A DNA stretch of 13,834 nt from WFTC01 sp047635955 (GCA_047635955.1 JBLIGW010000017.1:1-13834), one strand, 5' to 3'. Positions 6,716-13,834 are shown, counted from the first letter of the stretch. The notes: generated by a model not told the origin, from the letters alone. Numbers and translations: made by a program.

Positions 6716-7153
6716 ATGGCTGAAGCAGCTAAAAAAACAGACGACAAAGCTAAGAAGATTCTTGAAGAACCTCCTGCAAAGTCAGTTCGACGAAGTAAGA
6801 AGAAGACAGTTACTTCTGGACGAATCTACATTTCTGCTGGATTCAACAACACTCTTATTACAATCACAGACAACGACGGGAAAACCATAGCGTGGTCAAC
6901 TTCTGGAGCTTGTGGCTTCAAAGGTTCTAAAAAATCAACTCCTTATGCCGCTCAAATGGCTGCTGAAAATGCTGCTGAAAAAGCGCGAGTGTTCGGATTT
7001 GAAAAAGGTGATGTATTCATCAAAGGTGTAGGTATTGGACGTGAGCAAGCGCTTCGCGGACTTATCTCACAAGGTATTACTATAGGACGAATCGCTGATA
7101 TCACACCCATGCCACACAATGGATGTCGACAGCCTCGTGTTCGCCGCGTTTAA
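6716..7153 (+). CDS. rpsK: Ribosomal protein S11 (uS11) with N-terminal extension
   Basis: S11 lies on the platform of the small subunit beside S18 and S6 and helps shape the mRNA exit region. The 145 residues are about 16 more than in E. coli, with an extra lysine-rich, acidic segment at residues 1-30. The core follows: GRIYISAGFNNTLITITD, the GFKGSKKSTPYAAQ segment and the C-terminal PHNGCRQPRVRRV, whose Asn-Gly pair is the isoaspartate site known in this family. The loop KGVGIGRE (103-110) differs from the usual KGPGPGRE. The start is a plain ATG with an AT-rich, SD-free leader, and no later start lies before the core. Confidence 0.97.
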   Translation: MAEAAKKTDDKAKKILEEPPAKSVRRSKKKTVTSGRIYISAGFNNTLITITDNDGKTIAWSTSGACGFKGSKKSTPYAAQMAAENAAEKARVFGFEKGDVFIKGVGIGREQALRGLISQGITIGRIADITPMPHNGCRQPRVRRV

Positions 7154-7167
7154 TCTTAATATAAGCT

Positions 7168-7782
7168 ATGTCTCGATATACTGGAGCAAAAGGACGATTA
7201 GTACGAAGATTTGGAGTTAACATCTTTGGAAATGAAAAGATGGACAAACTTCTTAACCGACGACCTCATGGGCCTGGTATCCATGGTCAAGGGCGTCGTG
7301 GTAAAGAATCTGAATATAAGAAACAACTTTTGGAAAAACAAAAGCTACGTTTCATGTTCGGTCTTACAGAGCGACAACTACAAAACTACTACAAGAAAGC
7401 CGCTTCTATGAAAGAAGCAACTGGTATAGCGCTACTTAAGGTTCTAGAACGACGTCTTGATAACACTGTTTATCGAGCCGGTCTAGCCTCAACACGAGCA
7501 CAAGCACGGCAAATCGTAAATCATGGTCTCCTTCTTATGAATGGACGACGAGTGAGTATCCCTTCAATTCAAGTTAGAGAGGGGGACGTTCTAGAGGTAC
7601 GATCAAAATCACAAGCTAGTCCTCTTTTCGCTGCGGTGAAAGAACAAAAAGACTTTGACCACGCACGTTGGATCAAAGTGGATCAAAAAGCTCTAAAATT
7701 CGAAGTTGCATCTCTCCCAGAAGAAGCAGACCTCGACAAACTTATACAAACGAGACTCATTATTGAGTTCTACTCTAAATAA
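7168..7782 (+). CDS. rpsD: Ribosomal protein S4 (uS4), zinc-free form
   Basis: S4 is a primary 16S rRNA binding protein that nucleates assembly of the 30S body and, in many bacteria, represses its own operon. The 204 residues begin MSRYTGAKGRLVRRFG and carry the RRPHGPGIHG loop (31-40) and the EKQKLRFMFGLTERQ helix region. An S4 RNA-binding domain follows at about 94-155 (RLDNTVYRAG, TRAQARQIVNHG, NGRRVSIPS, GDVLEVRSKS). The N-terminal region lacks the CxxC zinc motif, so this is the zinc-independent type. It ends with the family tail IIEFYSK. The rpsM-rpsK-rpsD-rpoA-rplQ order is the standard alpha operon. Confidence 0.97.
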   Translation: MSRYTGAKGRLVRRFGVNIFGNEKMDKLLNRRPHGPGIHGQGRRGKESEYKKQLLEKQKLRFMFGLTERQLQNYYKKAASMKEATGIALLKVLERRLDNTVYRAGLASTRAQARQIVNHGLLLMNGRRVSIPSIQVREGDVLEVRSKSQASPLFAAVKEQKDFDHARWIKVDQKALKFEVASLPEEADLDKLIQTRLIIEFYSK

Positions 7783-7803
7783 TCTCATAACGCATCCTTC
7801 CCT

Positions 7804-8778
7804 ATGCATATTATTCAGGAAGAAATTGGTCTACCTAAGATCGGTGAAAAGTCTATGGGTGACTTTCACTCAATGTTCACGATCAGCCCCCTTCCACAAG
7901 GATACGGGACAACACTAGGTAACGCGATGCGTCGCGTATTACTCTCCTCCCTTCCAGGAGCAGCAGTAACTGGTGTTAAGATCAAAGGAATCACTCATGA
8001 ATACGACACACTTAAAGGTGTGACGGACAGCATCCTAGACATCCTTCTTAACCTCAAGAATCTTGCGGTTAGTATGGACAGCAACGAACCTGTTACTTTG
8101 AAGCTTTCAGCTAAAAAGACAGGAGAAGTTACTGCTAAAATGATTGAAACTCCTGGTGGAGTGACGGTTCACAATCCTGAACTTTACCTCACCAAGATTG
8201 AAAAAGGTGGAGCTCTTGAAATGGAAATTTTCATTGAAAAGAGTGTTGGATACCGTGCTTCTGTCATTGGTAAGAAAGTAGAAGCGGGTCTCATCCAAAT
8301 GGATTCCGTATTCTCACCTTTAACTCGAATTCACTACGGAGTGGAAGACACTCGAGTAGGTCAACGAACTGATCTAGATAAGCTGAATCTTGAAGTGAAA
8401 ACCAATGGTTCTCTCTCTCCTGAAGAAGCAATGCAATTTGCAGCTAGCGTTCTTGAATCTTACTTCAGCATCTTCAACCATGATCAAGATCAAGTTGAAC
8501 CTGAATTCCTCAGTGACTTCGAAAAAATCGCTGCTAAAGCGAAAGCTGAAGAAGAAAGTGCTAAACCAGCACAAGAATCTTATACACCTATTGAAATCCT
8601 TGGACTCTCACCTAGAACACTCAATTCACTTATCAATGGAGACATTGGTTCAATTGAACAACTAGTGAAGTGCAATGAATCAAAACTTTCTAACCTACGT
8701 GGATTCGGTAAAAAGGCCCTCACTGAAGTGGCTGATGCACTTGAAAAACGTGGTTTGAATCTTCCCGGCGAAGAATAA
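7804..8778 (+). CDS. rpoA: RNA polymerase subunit alpha
   Basis: Alpha dimerises to start assembly of RNA polymerase and its C-terminal domain reads promoter UP elements and activators. The 324 residues hold both domains. The N-terminal domain carries the dimerisation signature GYGTTLGNAMRRVLLSSLPG (33-52) and the YGVEDTRVGQRTD segment (178-190). After a glutamate/alanine-rich linker (about 240-258) comes a full C-terminal domain (259-318), with R271 and N274 matching E. coli R265 and N268, which touch the DNA minor groove. The GFGKKALTEV helix-hairpin-helix (300-309) is also intact. UP-element use is therefore possible in this organism. There is no Shine-Dalgarno sequence before the ATG. Confidence 0.97.
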   Translation: MHIIQEEIGLPKIGEKSMGDFHSMFTISPLPQGYGTTLGNAMRRVLLSSLPGAAVTGVKIKGITHEYDTLKGVTDSILDILLNLKNLAVSMDSNEPVTLKLSAKKTGEVTAKMIETPGGVTVHNPELYLTKIEKGGALEMEIFIEKSVGYRASVIGKKVEAGLIQMDSVFSPLTRIHYGVEDTRVGQRTDLDKLNLEVKTNGSLSPEEAMQFAASVLESYFSIFNHDQDQVEPEFLSDFEKIAAKAKAEEESAKPAQESYTPIEILGLSPRTLNSLINGDIGSIEQLVKCNESKLSNLRGFGKKALTEVADALEKRGLNLPGEE

Positions 8779-8807
8779 TTGACTTATTCTAGCTCTTTAT
8801 CTATAGT
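8779..8807 (+). promoter_or_regulatory. Internal promoter for rplQ-rplM-rpsI
   Basis: TTGACT (8779-8784, five of six) is followed by 17 bases and TATAGT (8802-8807, five of six). Transcription would begin near 8814, about 14 bases before the rplQ start. It lies in the 49-base gap after rpoA, the longest gap in the ribosomal cluster. This is the best-matching promoter in the window for the plus strand. Confidence 0.7.
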
Positions 8808-8827
8808 CTGAGCCCTTTCCCCTCATT

Positions 8828-9181
8828 ATGAGACATAAAAAGAAACGAAAATCATTGAACATGCAACGTGACCACCTAAAGCTCATGCTTAGGAACCTGG
8901 CTACGTCAATCATCCTTCACGAAAATGTGAAGACCACCAAAGCGAAAGCTAAGATGGTACAACCAATTGTGGAAGGTCTTATCACTAAGGCTAAAACAAA
9001 AGGAACTGGTGATGCAATCCGACAAATCGGTAGAGTAGTGCTAGACGAAAATGCTAGCCGAAAGCTAATCGACGTCCTCAAGGATCGTTACAAAGAACGA
9101 CCTGGTGGATACACTCGAATCATCAAAATCGGGCACCGTGCCGGAGATGCAGCAGAAATGGTACAAATTCAACTCGTATAA
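8828..9181 (+). CDS. rplQ: Ribosomal protein L17 (bL17)
   Basis: L17 binds 23S rRNA near the polypeptide exit side of the large subunit. The 117 residues include the opening MRHKKKRKSLNMQRDHLKLM (1-20), the helix LRNLATSIILHENVKTTKAKAK, and the end RPGGYTRIIKIGHRAGDAAEM followed by VQIQLV, all typical. Length is in the short bacterial range. It normally closes the alpha operon, but here it appears to head its own transcript from the promoter just upstream and is followed closely by rplM. The pyrimidine-rich leader has no Shine-Dalgarno sequence. Confidence 0.97.
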   Translation: MRHKKKRKSLNMQRDHLKLMLRNLATSIILHENVKTTKAKAKMVQPIVEGLITKAKTKGTGDAIRQIGRVVLDENASRKLIDVLKDRYKERPGGYTRIIKIGHRAGDAAEMVQIQLV

Positions 9182-9187
9182 TAAGTT

Positions 9188-9622
9188 ATGACAACGACAC
9201 ATCCAAAATTATCAGAAGTTAGACTCACACGTAAGTGGTACATACTTGATGCAGAAGGTATTGTTCTCGGACAAATTGCTACTAAGGTAGCTAACATCCT
9301 CCGAGGTAAAAATAAAGCTATCTGGCATCCGTCCATTGACTGTGGTGACAACGTGATCATTATCAATGCTGAAAAAGTAGTACTTACTGGAAACAAAGAG
9401 GAACAAAAGAAATACTACTCTCACAGTGGATACCCAGGTGCTCTTAAAACAGTTACTGCTAAGAAGATGCGAGAAACCTTCCCTGAACGAATCCTTGAAA
9501 AAGCGATTGCAGGAATGATCTCTCGAAATCGTCTTAAAAAACACATCCTAACTAAACTTCACGTTTACGCTGGATCAGAACATCCTCATACTGGTCAAAA
9601 TCCAGAAACTCTTTCTCTCTAA
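9188..9622 (+). CDS. rplM: Ribosomal protein L13 (uL13)
   Basis: L13 is an early assembly protein of the large subunit. The 144 residues show the family core: KWYILDAEGIVLGQIATKVA (residues 14-33), LRGKNK, the CGDNVIIINAEKVVLTGNK strand-turn, YYSHSGYPGALK, and ERILEKAIAGM before the NRLKKHILTKLHVYAG segment. The GHEHPH-like end (GSEHPHTGQNPE) is also recognised. The ATG starts six bases after the rplQ stop, with no Shine-Dalgarno sequence. It pairs with rpsI as in nearly all bacteria. Confidence 0.96.
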   Translation: MTTTHPKLSEVRLTRKWYILDAEGIVLGQIATKVANILRGKNKAIWHPSIDCGDNVIIINAEKVVLTGNKEEQKKYYSHSGYPGALKTVTAKKMRETFPERILEKAIAGMISRNRLKKHILTKLHVYAGSEHPHTGQNPETLSL

Positions 9623-9635
9623 TTAAACCTTCGCA

Positions 9636-10052
9636 ATGAGCGACACTAAAGCGACAACATTCACAGGAACTTACTTCTACGCAAACGGAAAGCGAAAATC
9701 TGCCGTAGCTCGAGTTCGTCTCTACAACGGTAATGGACGAATGGTAGTAAACGGTCAAGAAGCTAAAGACTACTTCCCAACGGAAGAAATGGTCAACGTT
9801 ATGATCGCTCCTCTAAAGACAACAGGTCAAGAAGGAAAGTTCGACATCTCTATCAAAGTTGAAGGAGGTGGAATGCAAGGACAATCAGCTGCTTGCCGAC
9901 ACGGGATCTCAAAAGCCCTTGTAGTAGCCGATGCTGAAGCTCGAATCGTACTGAAACCAGAAGGATTCCTTACGCGTGATAGCCGAAAGAAAGAACGAAA
10001 GAAACCAGGTCTACACGGAGCGCGACGAACACCTCAGTTCTCAAAACGTTAG
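9636..10052 (+). CDS. rpsI: Ribosomal protein S9 (uS9)
   Basis: S9 is in the head of the small subunit, and its C-terminal arginine touches the anticodon loop of P-site tRNA. The 138 residues begin with a short variable part, then YANGKRKSAVARVRLYNGNG, KTTGQEGKFDISIKVEGGG, the GQSAACRHGISKAL helix and the basic tail DSRKKERKKPGLHGARR ending PQFSKR. The conserved Ser-Lys-Arg end is intact. It is the last gene of the ribosomal cluster and is followed by an intrinsic terminator 21 bases after its TAG stop. Confidence 0.97.
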   Translation: MSDTKATTFTGTYFYANGKRKSAVARVRLYNGNGRMVVNGQEAKDYFPTEEMVNVMIAPLKTTGQEGKFDISIKVEGGGMQGQSAACRHGISKALVVADAEARIVLKPEGFLTRDSRKKERKKPGLHGARRTPQFSKR

Positions 10053-10073
10053 TCCTCAAATTACAAATCGAAG

Positions 10074-10097
10074 AAGGAGCCATTGGCTCCTTTTTTT
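10074..10097 (+). terminator. Rho-independent terminator after rpsI
   Basis: GGAGCC (10076-10081), loop ATT, GGCTCC (10085-10090) form a perfect six-pair stem, with two more A-T pairs at the base, followed by seven T (10091-10097). It separates the ribosomal transcript from trmD. Confidence 0.93.
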
Positions 10098-10120
10098 GTA
10101 CTTCAAGTCTTCACTAGCTT

Positions 10121-10131
10121 TATGCTAAATT
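10121..10131 (+). promoter_or_regulatory. Candidate -10 region of trmD, near-leaderless transcript
   Basis: TATGCTAAATT holds two possible -10 elements: TATGCT (10121-10126) or the extended form TGC TAAATT (10123-10131). Both end 6-11 bases before the trmD ATG, so the message would start at or within a few bases of the initiation codon. No convincing -35 is seen. A promoter is expected because the terminator lies just upstream. Confidence 0.45.
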
Positions 10132-10137
10132 CTACTC

Positions 10138-10782
10138 ATGCGATTCGACGTACTTACACTATTTCCGGACCTGATACTTCCCTACTTTCAAGACTCAATA
10201 ATGAAGCGAGCTATTGATGAAGGACAAATTGAGCTGCATGTACATAACATTCGTGATTACAGCACTGATAAACACCGAAAAGTCGACGACACACCCTATG
10301 GTGGCGGCGCAGGTATGTTAATGACCTGTCAGCCTCTCTTTGATGCTATTGAGGCCGTAAAGAAAGATAATTCTGGACCAGTGGTCTACTTCACCCCACA
10401 AGGGGAACGATTCTCTCAAGAACGGGCAGAAAGCCTTTCTGAGCTGGGTGGAATGATTTTAATATGTGGACGCTACGAAGGAATTGATTATCGCGTGCGT
10501 GAAGCACTCGTGGACATTGAACTTTCTATTGGAGACTACGTTCTCACGGGTGGTGAACTCGCGGCTACCGTAGTAATGGACGCCGTAACACGATTACTGC
10601 CTGATGTACTCGGAGATAATGACAGTGCTCACATGGATTCATTCAGTCCTGGACTCGATAGAAAGAAAGAACATCCTCACTACACCAAACCTGCTGAATT
10701 CAAAGGAATGAAAGTTCCTGAAGTTTTAATGAATGGGGATCACGGAAAAATTAAACAATGGAGAGAAGATCATCTACAATAG
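10138..10782 (+). CDS. trmD: tRNA (guanine37-N1)-methyltransferase, short form
   Basis: TrmD methylates G37 next to the anticodon using S-adenosylmethionine, which prevents +1 frameshifting, and works as a dimer. The 214 residues include the start MRFDVLTLFP, the DDTPYGGGAGM loop (50-60), the trefoil-knot SAM site CGRYEGIDYRV (110-120) and SIGDYVLTGGELAA (130-143). R152 and D167 match the E. coli catalytic-region residues R154 and D169, and HPHYTKP (179-185) is present. The protein stops at IKQWREDHLQ, about 40 residues before the end of E. coli TrmD, so the last helices of the C-terminal domain are missing. The active site looks complete. It is the first gene of the unit with the ATPase. Confidence 0.95.
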   Translation: MRFDVLTLFPDLILPYFQDSIMKRAIDEGQIELHVHNIRDYSTDKHRKVDDTPYGGGAGMLMTCQPLFDAIEAVKKDNSGPVVYFTPQGERFSQERAESLSELGGMILICGRYEGIDYRVREALVDIELSIGDYVLTGGELAATVVMDAVTRLLPDVLGDNDSAHMDSFSPGLDRKKEHPHYTKPAEFKGMKVPEVLMNGDHGKIKQWREDHLQ

Positions 10783-10787
10783 AGTCG

Positions 10788-13412
10788 ATGATAAAAGCAC
10801 ACGCCTCCAGCATCCCAGAATTAATGAGCGAATTTAAGAGCTCAGAACAAGGACTCTCAACTAAAGAAGTTGAGAAGCGTCTCTTGAAGTATGGGATGAA
10901 TGAGATCACGGAAAGCAATCCTGTCCGGTGGTATCACCTACTATTAGGACAGTTCAAAAACATAATGGTCCTTATCCTATTGGGGGCAATGATTGTGAGC
11001 TACCTAGCAGGTGAAAAAATTGATGCAGCTGCCATTGGAGTGATTGTTTTAATTATTGCAGTGGTTGGTTTTGTACAAGAGTTTAAAGCAGAAAAAGCAG
11101 TGGAAGCTCTCAAACGCATGGCAGCCCCCCACGCCATTGTAATTCGATCTGGAAAAATCCATAAGATCGACGCTCGTCAATTAGTTACAGGGGATATTAT
11201 TATTCTTGAAGAAGGTTCACATATACCGGCTGACGCTCGTTTAATTGAAGCCAGTCAGTTAAAAGCAATTGAAGCGAGTTTAACCGGTGAAAGTTCTGCC
11301 ATTTCAAAACACACGGAATTAGTGAAGCATTCAAAGAGTCTTGGTGACTTACAAAACATGGTCTTTATGGGGACAGTGATTAGCCAAGGTCATGGACGAG
11401 CTATTGTGACTCAGACAGGTATGCAAACTGAGTTCGGGAAAATTGCTCACATGGTGCAACAAGAAAAAAGTGGCATGACCCCCCTACAGAAACAACTAGA
11501 TAAACTCAGTAAGATACTCGCCGTCATAATAATGACAGTGATCACTCTCATGTTCATCATTTCCATATTTATGGGACGGGACCTTTTAGAGATGTTCATG
11601 CTCAGTATTAGTCTTGCTGTAAGCGTAATCCCTGAAGGCCTTCCCGCCGTTATCACTTTGACCCTGGCCATTGGAGTGCAGAAAATGGCTAAAGAGAATG
11701 CCATCGTACGAAAACTGGCAGCTGCCGAAACACTAGGAAGTACCAGTGTGATTTGTACGGATAAAACTGGAACACTCACTCAGAATCAGATGACAGTTCA
11801 AAAAGTTTGGGTGGATGAAGATGTCACTCAAGTAACGGGTATTGGTTACGCTCCTAAAGGGAAAATAATTGGGGAAAAGACCGATGCACTCAATCAGCTT
11901 TTAAAGATTGCAACGCTTTGTAACAACTCAAAGCTCATTCAAAACAAAAAGAAGTGGGAAATTCTTGGGGATCCTACTGAAGGTTGTTTACTCACCCTGG
12001 CCCGGAAAGCAAATATAGATATTGAAGAATTAAATAAAAAAGAAGTTCGAACCGATGAATTGATTTTTGATTCTGATCGAAAACGTATGTCTACGGTAAA
12101 CGACAACACGCTTCTAATGAAAGGAGCCCCAGACAGTGTTCTTGAAGTGTGTACCCACGCTTACTTTCATGGGAAAGTTCATAAGCTCACAACTAAGATG
12201 CGAGCCAATATCATGAAAGTGAATGATGACTGGGCAAAAGAGGCTCATCGTGTGCTTAGTTTTGCCTACAAACCTGTGAAAAAAGACAGCAAGATCAGTG
12301 AAAATAAAATGATTTTTGTGGGACATGTGGGTGTGATAGACCCTCCCCGTAAAGAAGTAAAAGCCGCGATTGAAGAATGTAGAAAAGCCCACATTAAAGT
12401 AGTGATGATTACCGGTGACCACGCCCTCACTGCTCAGGCGATTGGTCAAAAAATTGGCTTATACAAGGAAGGAGACCAAGTGATCACCGGAGCACAGCTC
12501 GAGAAGATGTCCGATACTGATTTGAAAAAAATAGTAGAAAGAGTGAAAATTTATGCTCGCGTAAATCCACATCACAAAGTCAGAGTGCTCAAAGCACTTC
12601 AAGCCAAAGGTCATATTGTAGCTATGACAGGAGATGGTGTGAATGACGCCCCTGCCTTAAAAAGAGCTGACATTGGAATTGCCATGGGAATTACAGGGAC
12701 GGATGTCTCCCAAGAAGCCAGTAAGATGATTTTGACCGATGACAACTTTGCCACGATAGTGAAATCCATTGAGCAAGGACGCGTGATCTATAGAAATGTG
12801 AAGAAATTCATACGTTACTCCCTGAGTGGTAATTTTGATGAGGTCCTCTTCATTAGTATTGTTTTCCTATTGGGTTACCCTATTCCCTTCCTTCCCTTGC
12901 AAATACTATGGGTGAATCTACTGACGGACGCCCTACCCGGTCTCGCACTTGGAATGGACGTTCCAGAAAAAGGGATCATGAAACTCAAACCCCGAGATCC
13001 CAATAGTAGCATTTGGAAAGATCTACTGACCTTCAGCGCCTTTGCGGGAATACTTTCTACTGGGGCCTCACTCGTACTTTATTTCTCTCATGTCAACGAT
13101 TACAGCATCGAACACACTCGAACCATGGTTCTCACCCTTACGGTGGTCTATGAGCTTCTCCTGGTCTTTGTAGTACGTTTTGGACACAGTCACTTCTTCA
13201 CAAACTTCTTCAAAAATAAACTCCTTCTCTTTGGAATTCTAGCTAGCCTAGGGATTCAACTCTTTGCTCTCTACAACCCTTGGATGCAAAGCTTGCTGAA
13301 GACCACTCCACTCAGCCTAAGAGACTGGGCCTGGATACTAGCTCTCGTTTCTATTCCTATCATCATCATGGAGATCTGGAAGCAGTTTAGAGTCAAACCT
13401 ACCCATGTCTGA
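10788..13412 (+). CDS. P-type Ca2+-transporting ATPase (P2A, SERCA-like)
   Basis: This 874-residue membrane pump should export Ca2+ from the cytoplasm at the cost of ATP. It has the N-terminal cation-ATPase segment, the actuator motif LTGES (165-169), the phosphorylation site CTDKTGTLT with D325, the nucleotide-domain KGAP (445-448), MITGDH (540-545) and TGDGVNDAP (614-622). Calcium ligands known in SERCA have matches: E283 in IPEGLP (M4), N682 and E685 (M5), N710, T713 and D714 in NLLTD (M6) and E789 in M8, so both sites may be present. About ten membrane segments are visible. The ATG at 10788 is preferred over the one at 10758, which lies within trmD. It ends in the window's only TGA stop, overlapping the next ATG by one base. 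Confidence 0.93.
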   Translation: MIKAHASSIPELMSEFKSSEQGLSTKEVEKRLLKYGMNEITESNPVRWYHLLLGQFKNIMVLILLGAMIVSYLAGEKIDAAAIGVIVLIIAVVGFVQEFKAEKAVEALKRMAAPHAIVIRSGKIHKIDARQLVTGDIIILEEGSHIPADARLIEASQLKAIEASLTGESSAISKHTELVKHSKSLGDLQNMVFMGTVISQGHGRAIVTQTGMQTEFGKIAHMVQQEKSGMTPLQKQLDKLSKILAVIIMTVITLMFIISIFMGRDLLEMFMLSISLAVSVIPEGLPAVITLTLAIGVQKMAKENAIVRKLAAAETLGSTSVICTDKTGTLTQNQMTVQKVWVDEDVTQVTGIGYAPKGKIIGEKTDALNQLLKIATLCNNSKLIQNKKKWEILGDPTEGCLLTLARKANIDIEELNKKEVRTDELIFDSDRKRMSTVNDNTLLMKGAPDSVLEVCTHAYFHGKVHKLTTKMRANIMKVNDDWAKEAHRVLSFAYKPVKKDSKISENKMIFVGHVGVIDPPRKEVKAAIEECRKAHIKVVMITGDHALTAQAIGQKIGLYKEGDQVITGAQLEKMSDTDLKKIVERVKIYARVNPHHKVRVLKALQAKGHIVAMTGDGVNDAPALKRADIGIAMGITGTDVSQEASKMILTDDNFATIVKSIEQGRVIYRNVKKFIRYSLSGNFDEVLFISIVFLLGYPIPFLPLQILWVNLLTDALPGLALGMDVPEKGIMKLKPRDPNSSIWKDLLTFSAFAGILSTGASLVLYFSHVNDYSIEHTRTMVLTLTVVYELLLVFVVRFGHSHFFTNFFKNKLLLFGILASLGIQLFALYNPWMQSLLKTTPLSLRDWAWILALVSIPIIIMEIWKQFRVKPTHV

Positions 13413-13630
13413 TGTACATTCAAGTTAAAGTAAGCCCCAGGTCACGAACCACCGAGTTCATGGAACTCATGGACGATGGCACCTACAAGTTCCGTATCAA
13501 AGCAGCTCCTGAAATTGAATTCCTAGCTAAAGAACTGGACATCTCCAAATACGAAATTAAGATCATCAGTGGACATACGGACCGAAATAAACTATTAAAG
13601 ATACCTGACAACACTAAGCTCCCATGGTAA
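13412..13630 (+). CDS. DUF167 (YggU/UPF0235) protein, shortened
   Basis: This is a small cytoplasmic protein of 72 residues of unknown function. The opening YIQVKVSPRSRTTEF, the strand YKFRIKAAPE and the end YEIKIISGHTDRNKLLKI follow the DUF167 pattern. The family's usual APPVDGKANEALIKFLAK segment is replaced by AAPEIEFLAKEL, so about seven residues, including the conserved Gly-Lys-Ala-Asn, are missing. The start codon overlaps the ATPase stop (TGATG) and the end overlaps rsmA by seven bases. This tight packing suggests translational coupling. The call is an inference from pattern but the fit at both ends is good. Confidence 0.8.
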   Translation: MYIQVKVSPRSRTTEFMELMDDGTYKFRIKAAPEIEFLAKELDISKYEIKIISGHTDRNKLLKIPDNTKLPW

Positions 13631-13834
13631 AAGCAAAAAAATCTCTAGGACAGAACTTCCTTCAAGATGAAAAGATCTTGGCGAAGATTATTGAAGCTGC
13701 AGACCTCTCACCTGATGATCATGTTCTTGAGATTGGACCTGGTAAAGGAGCACTTACGGATAAGCTCATTGAAGGTGCAGGAAAAATAACAGCTGTAGAA
13801 TTAGATGACCGCCTAATCCCGTTTTTGAAACTGG
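13624..13834 (+). CDS. rsmA: 16S rRNA (adenine1518/1519-N6)-dimethyltransferase, N-terminal part
   Basis: RsmA (KsgA) dimethylates two adjacent adenines in helix 45 of 16S rRNA late in 30S assembly. The 70 visible residues carry the family opening KKSLGQNFLQD (5-15), the SAM-binding motif LEIGPGKGALT (35-45) and AVELDDRL (57-64), with E59 expected to hold the ribose of the cofactor. The gene continues past the window edge. Its ATG lies inside the last seven bases of the DUF167 gene in another frame, and no Shine-Dalgarno sequence precedes it. It probably belongs to the trmD transcript. Confidence 0.95.
   Translation, partial: MVKAKKSLGQNFLQDEKILAKIIEAADLSPDDHVLEIGPGKGALTDKLIEGAGKITAVELDDRLIPFLKL

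Noticed and set aside
10758..10787. Earlier ATG for the calcium ATPase
   Set aside because: It overlaps the 3' end of trmD and adds ten charged residues not typical of the family; the ATG at 10788 fits better.
13410..13412. TGA read as glycine (code 25) as in Gracilibacteria/Absconditabacteria
   Set aside because: All coding frames use ordinary Gly codons with no internal TGA, and the one TGA falls at the end of the ATPase, overlapping the next start.
1..13834. tRNA genes, CRISPR arrays, insertion sequences or attachment sites
   Set aside because: I saw no cloverleaf pattern, regularly spaced repeats, transposase motifs or terminal inverted repeats in any gap, and no gap without a gene exceeds about 125 bases.

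Overview
The window is a compact, moderately AT-rich bacterial chromosome segment built on the spc/alpha ribosomal-protein cluster: the end of secY, then adk, map, infA, rpmJ, rpsM, rpsK, rpsD, rpoA, rplQ, rplM and rpsI, followed by trmD, a P-type Ca2+-ATPase, a DUF167 gene and the start of rsmA. All reading frames fit the standard bacterial code. Genes are packed tightly, many abut or overlap by 1-7 bases, and almost none has a Shine-Dalgarno sequence. This style, with a 111-residue IF-1 and a short TrmD, would suit a streamlined lineage such as the Candidate Phyla Radiation (Patescibacteria). That placement is an inference and is weakly held.

Layout. Positions 1-1874 (+) carry secY-adk-map. 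Positions 1879-5730 hold a block that interrupts the usual map-infA junction: a lipoprotein with an SdiA-regulated/phytase-like propeller (-), a small divergent lipoprotein (+), and a LytR-CpsA-Psr (LCP) locus (-). Positions 5853-10052 (+) resume the ribosomal cluster, with a strong internal promoter before rplQ and a clear intrinsic terminator after rpsI. Positions 10138-13834 (+) form a second unit: trmD, Ca2+-ATPase, DUF167 and rsmA.

Most notable point. The LCP locus is split into two frames. The upstream 436-residue frame supplies the membrane anchor and a large outer domain; the downstream frame supplies the LCP catalytic domain. They meet at a run of nine A on the coding strand, which contains a canonical -1 slippery heptamer (A AAA AAA). 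A -1 slip, or one extra A, gives a continuous protein of 716 residues in which the first strand of the LCP domain is restored. Programmed frameshifting, transcriptional slippage, phase variation and a simple sequence error are all possible.

How the genes work together. The ribosomal genes, RNA polymerase alpha, IF-1, SecY, Adk and methionine aminopeptidase form the usual growth-related set. TrmD (tRNA m1G37) and RsmA (16S rRNA dimethylation) are RNA-maturation enzymes sharing an apparent operon with a calcium pump. The inserted block encodes three exported or membrane-anchored envelope proteins, and at least two of its genes have their own recognisable promoters.
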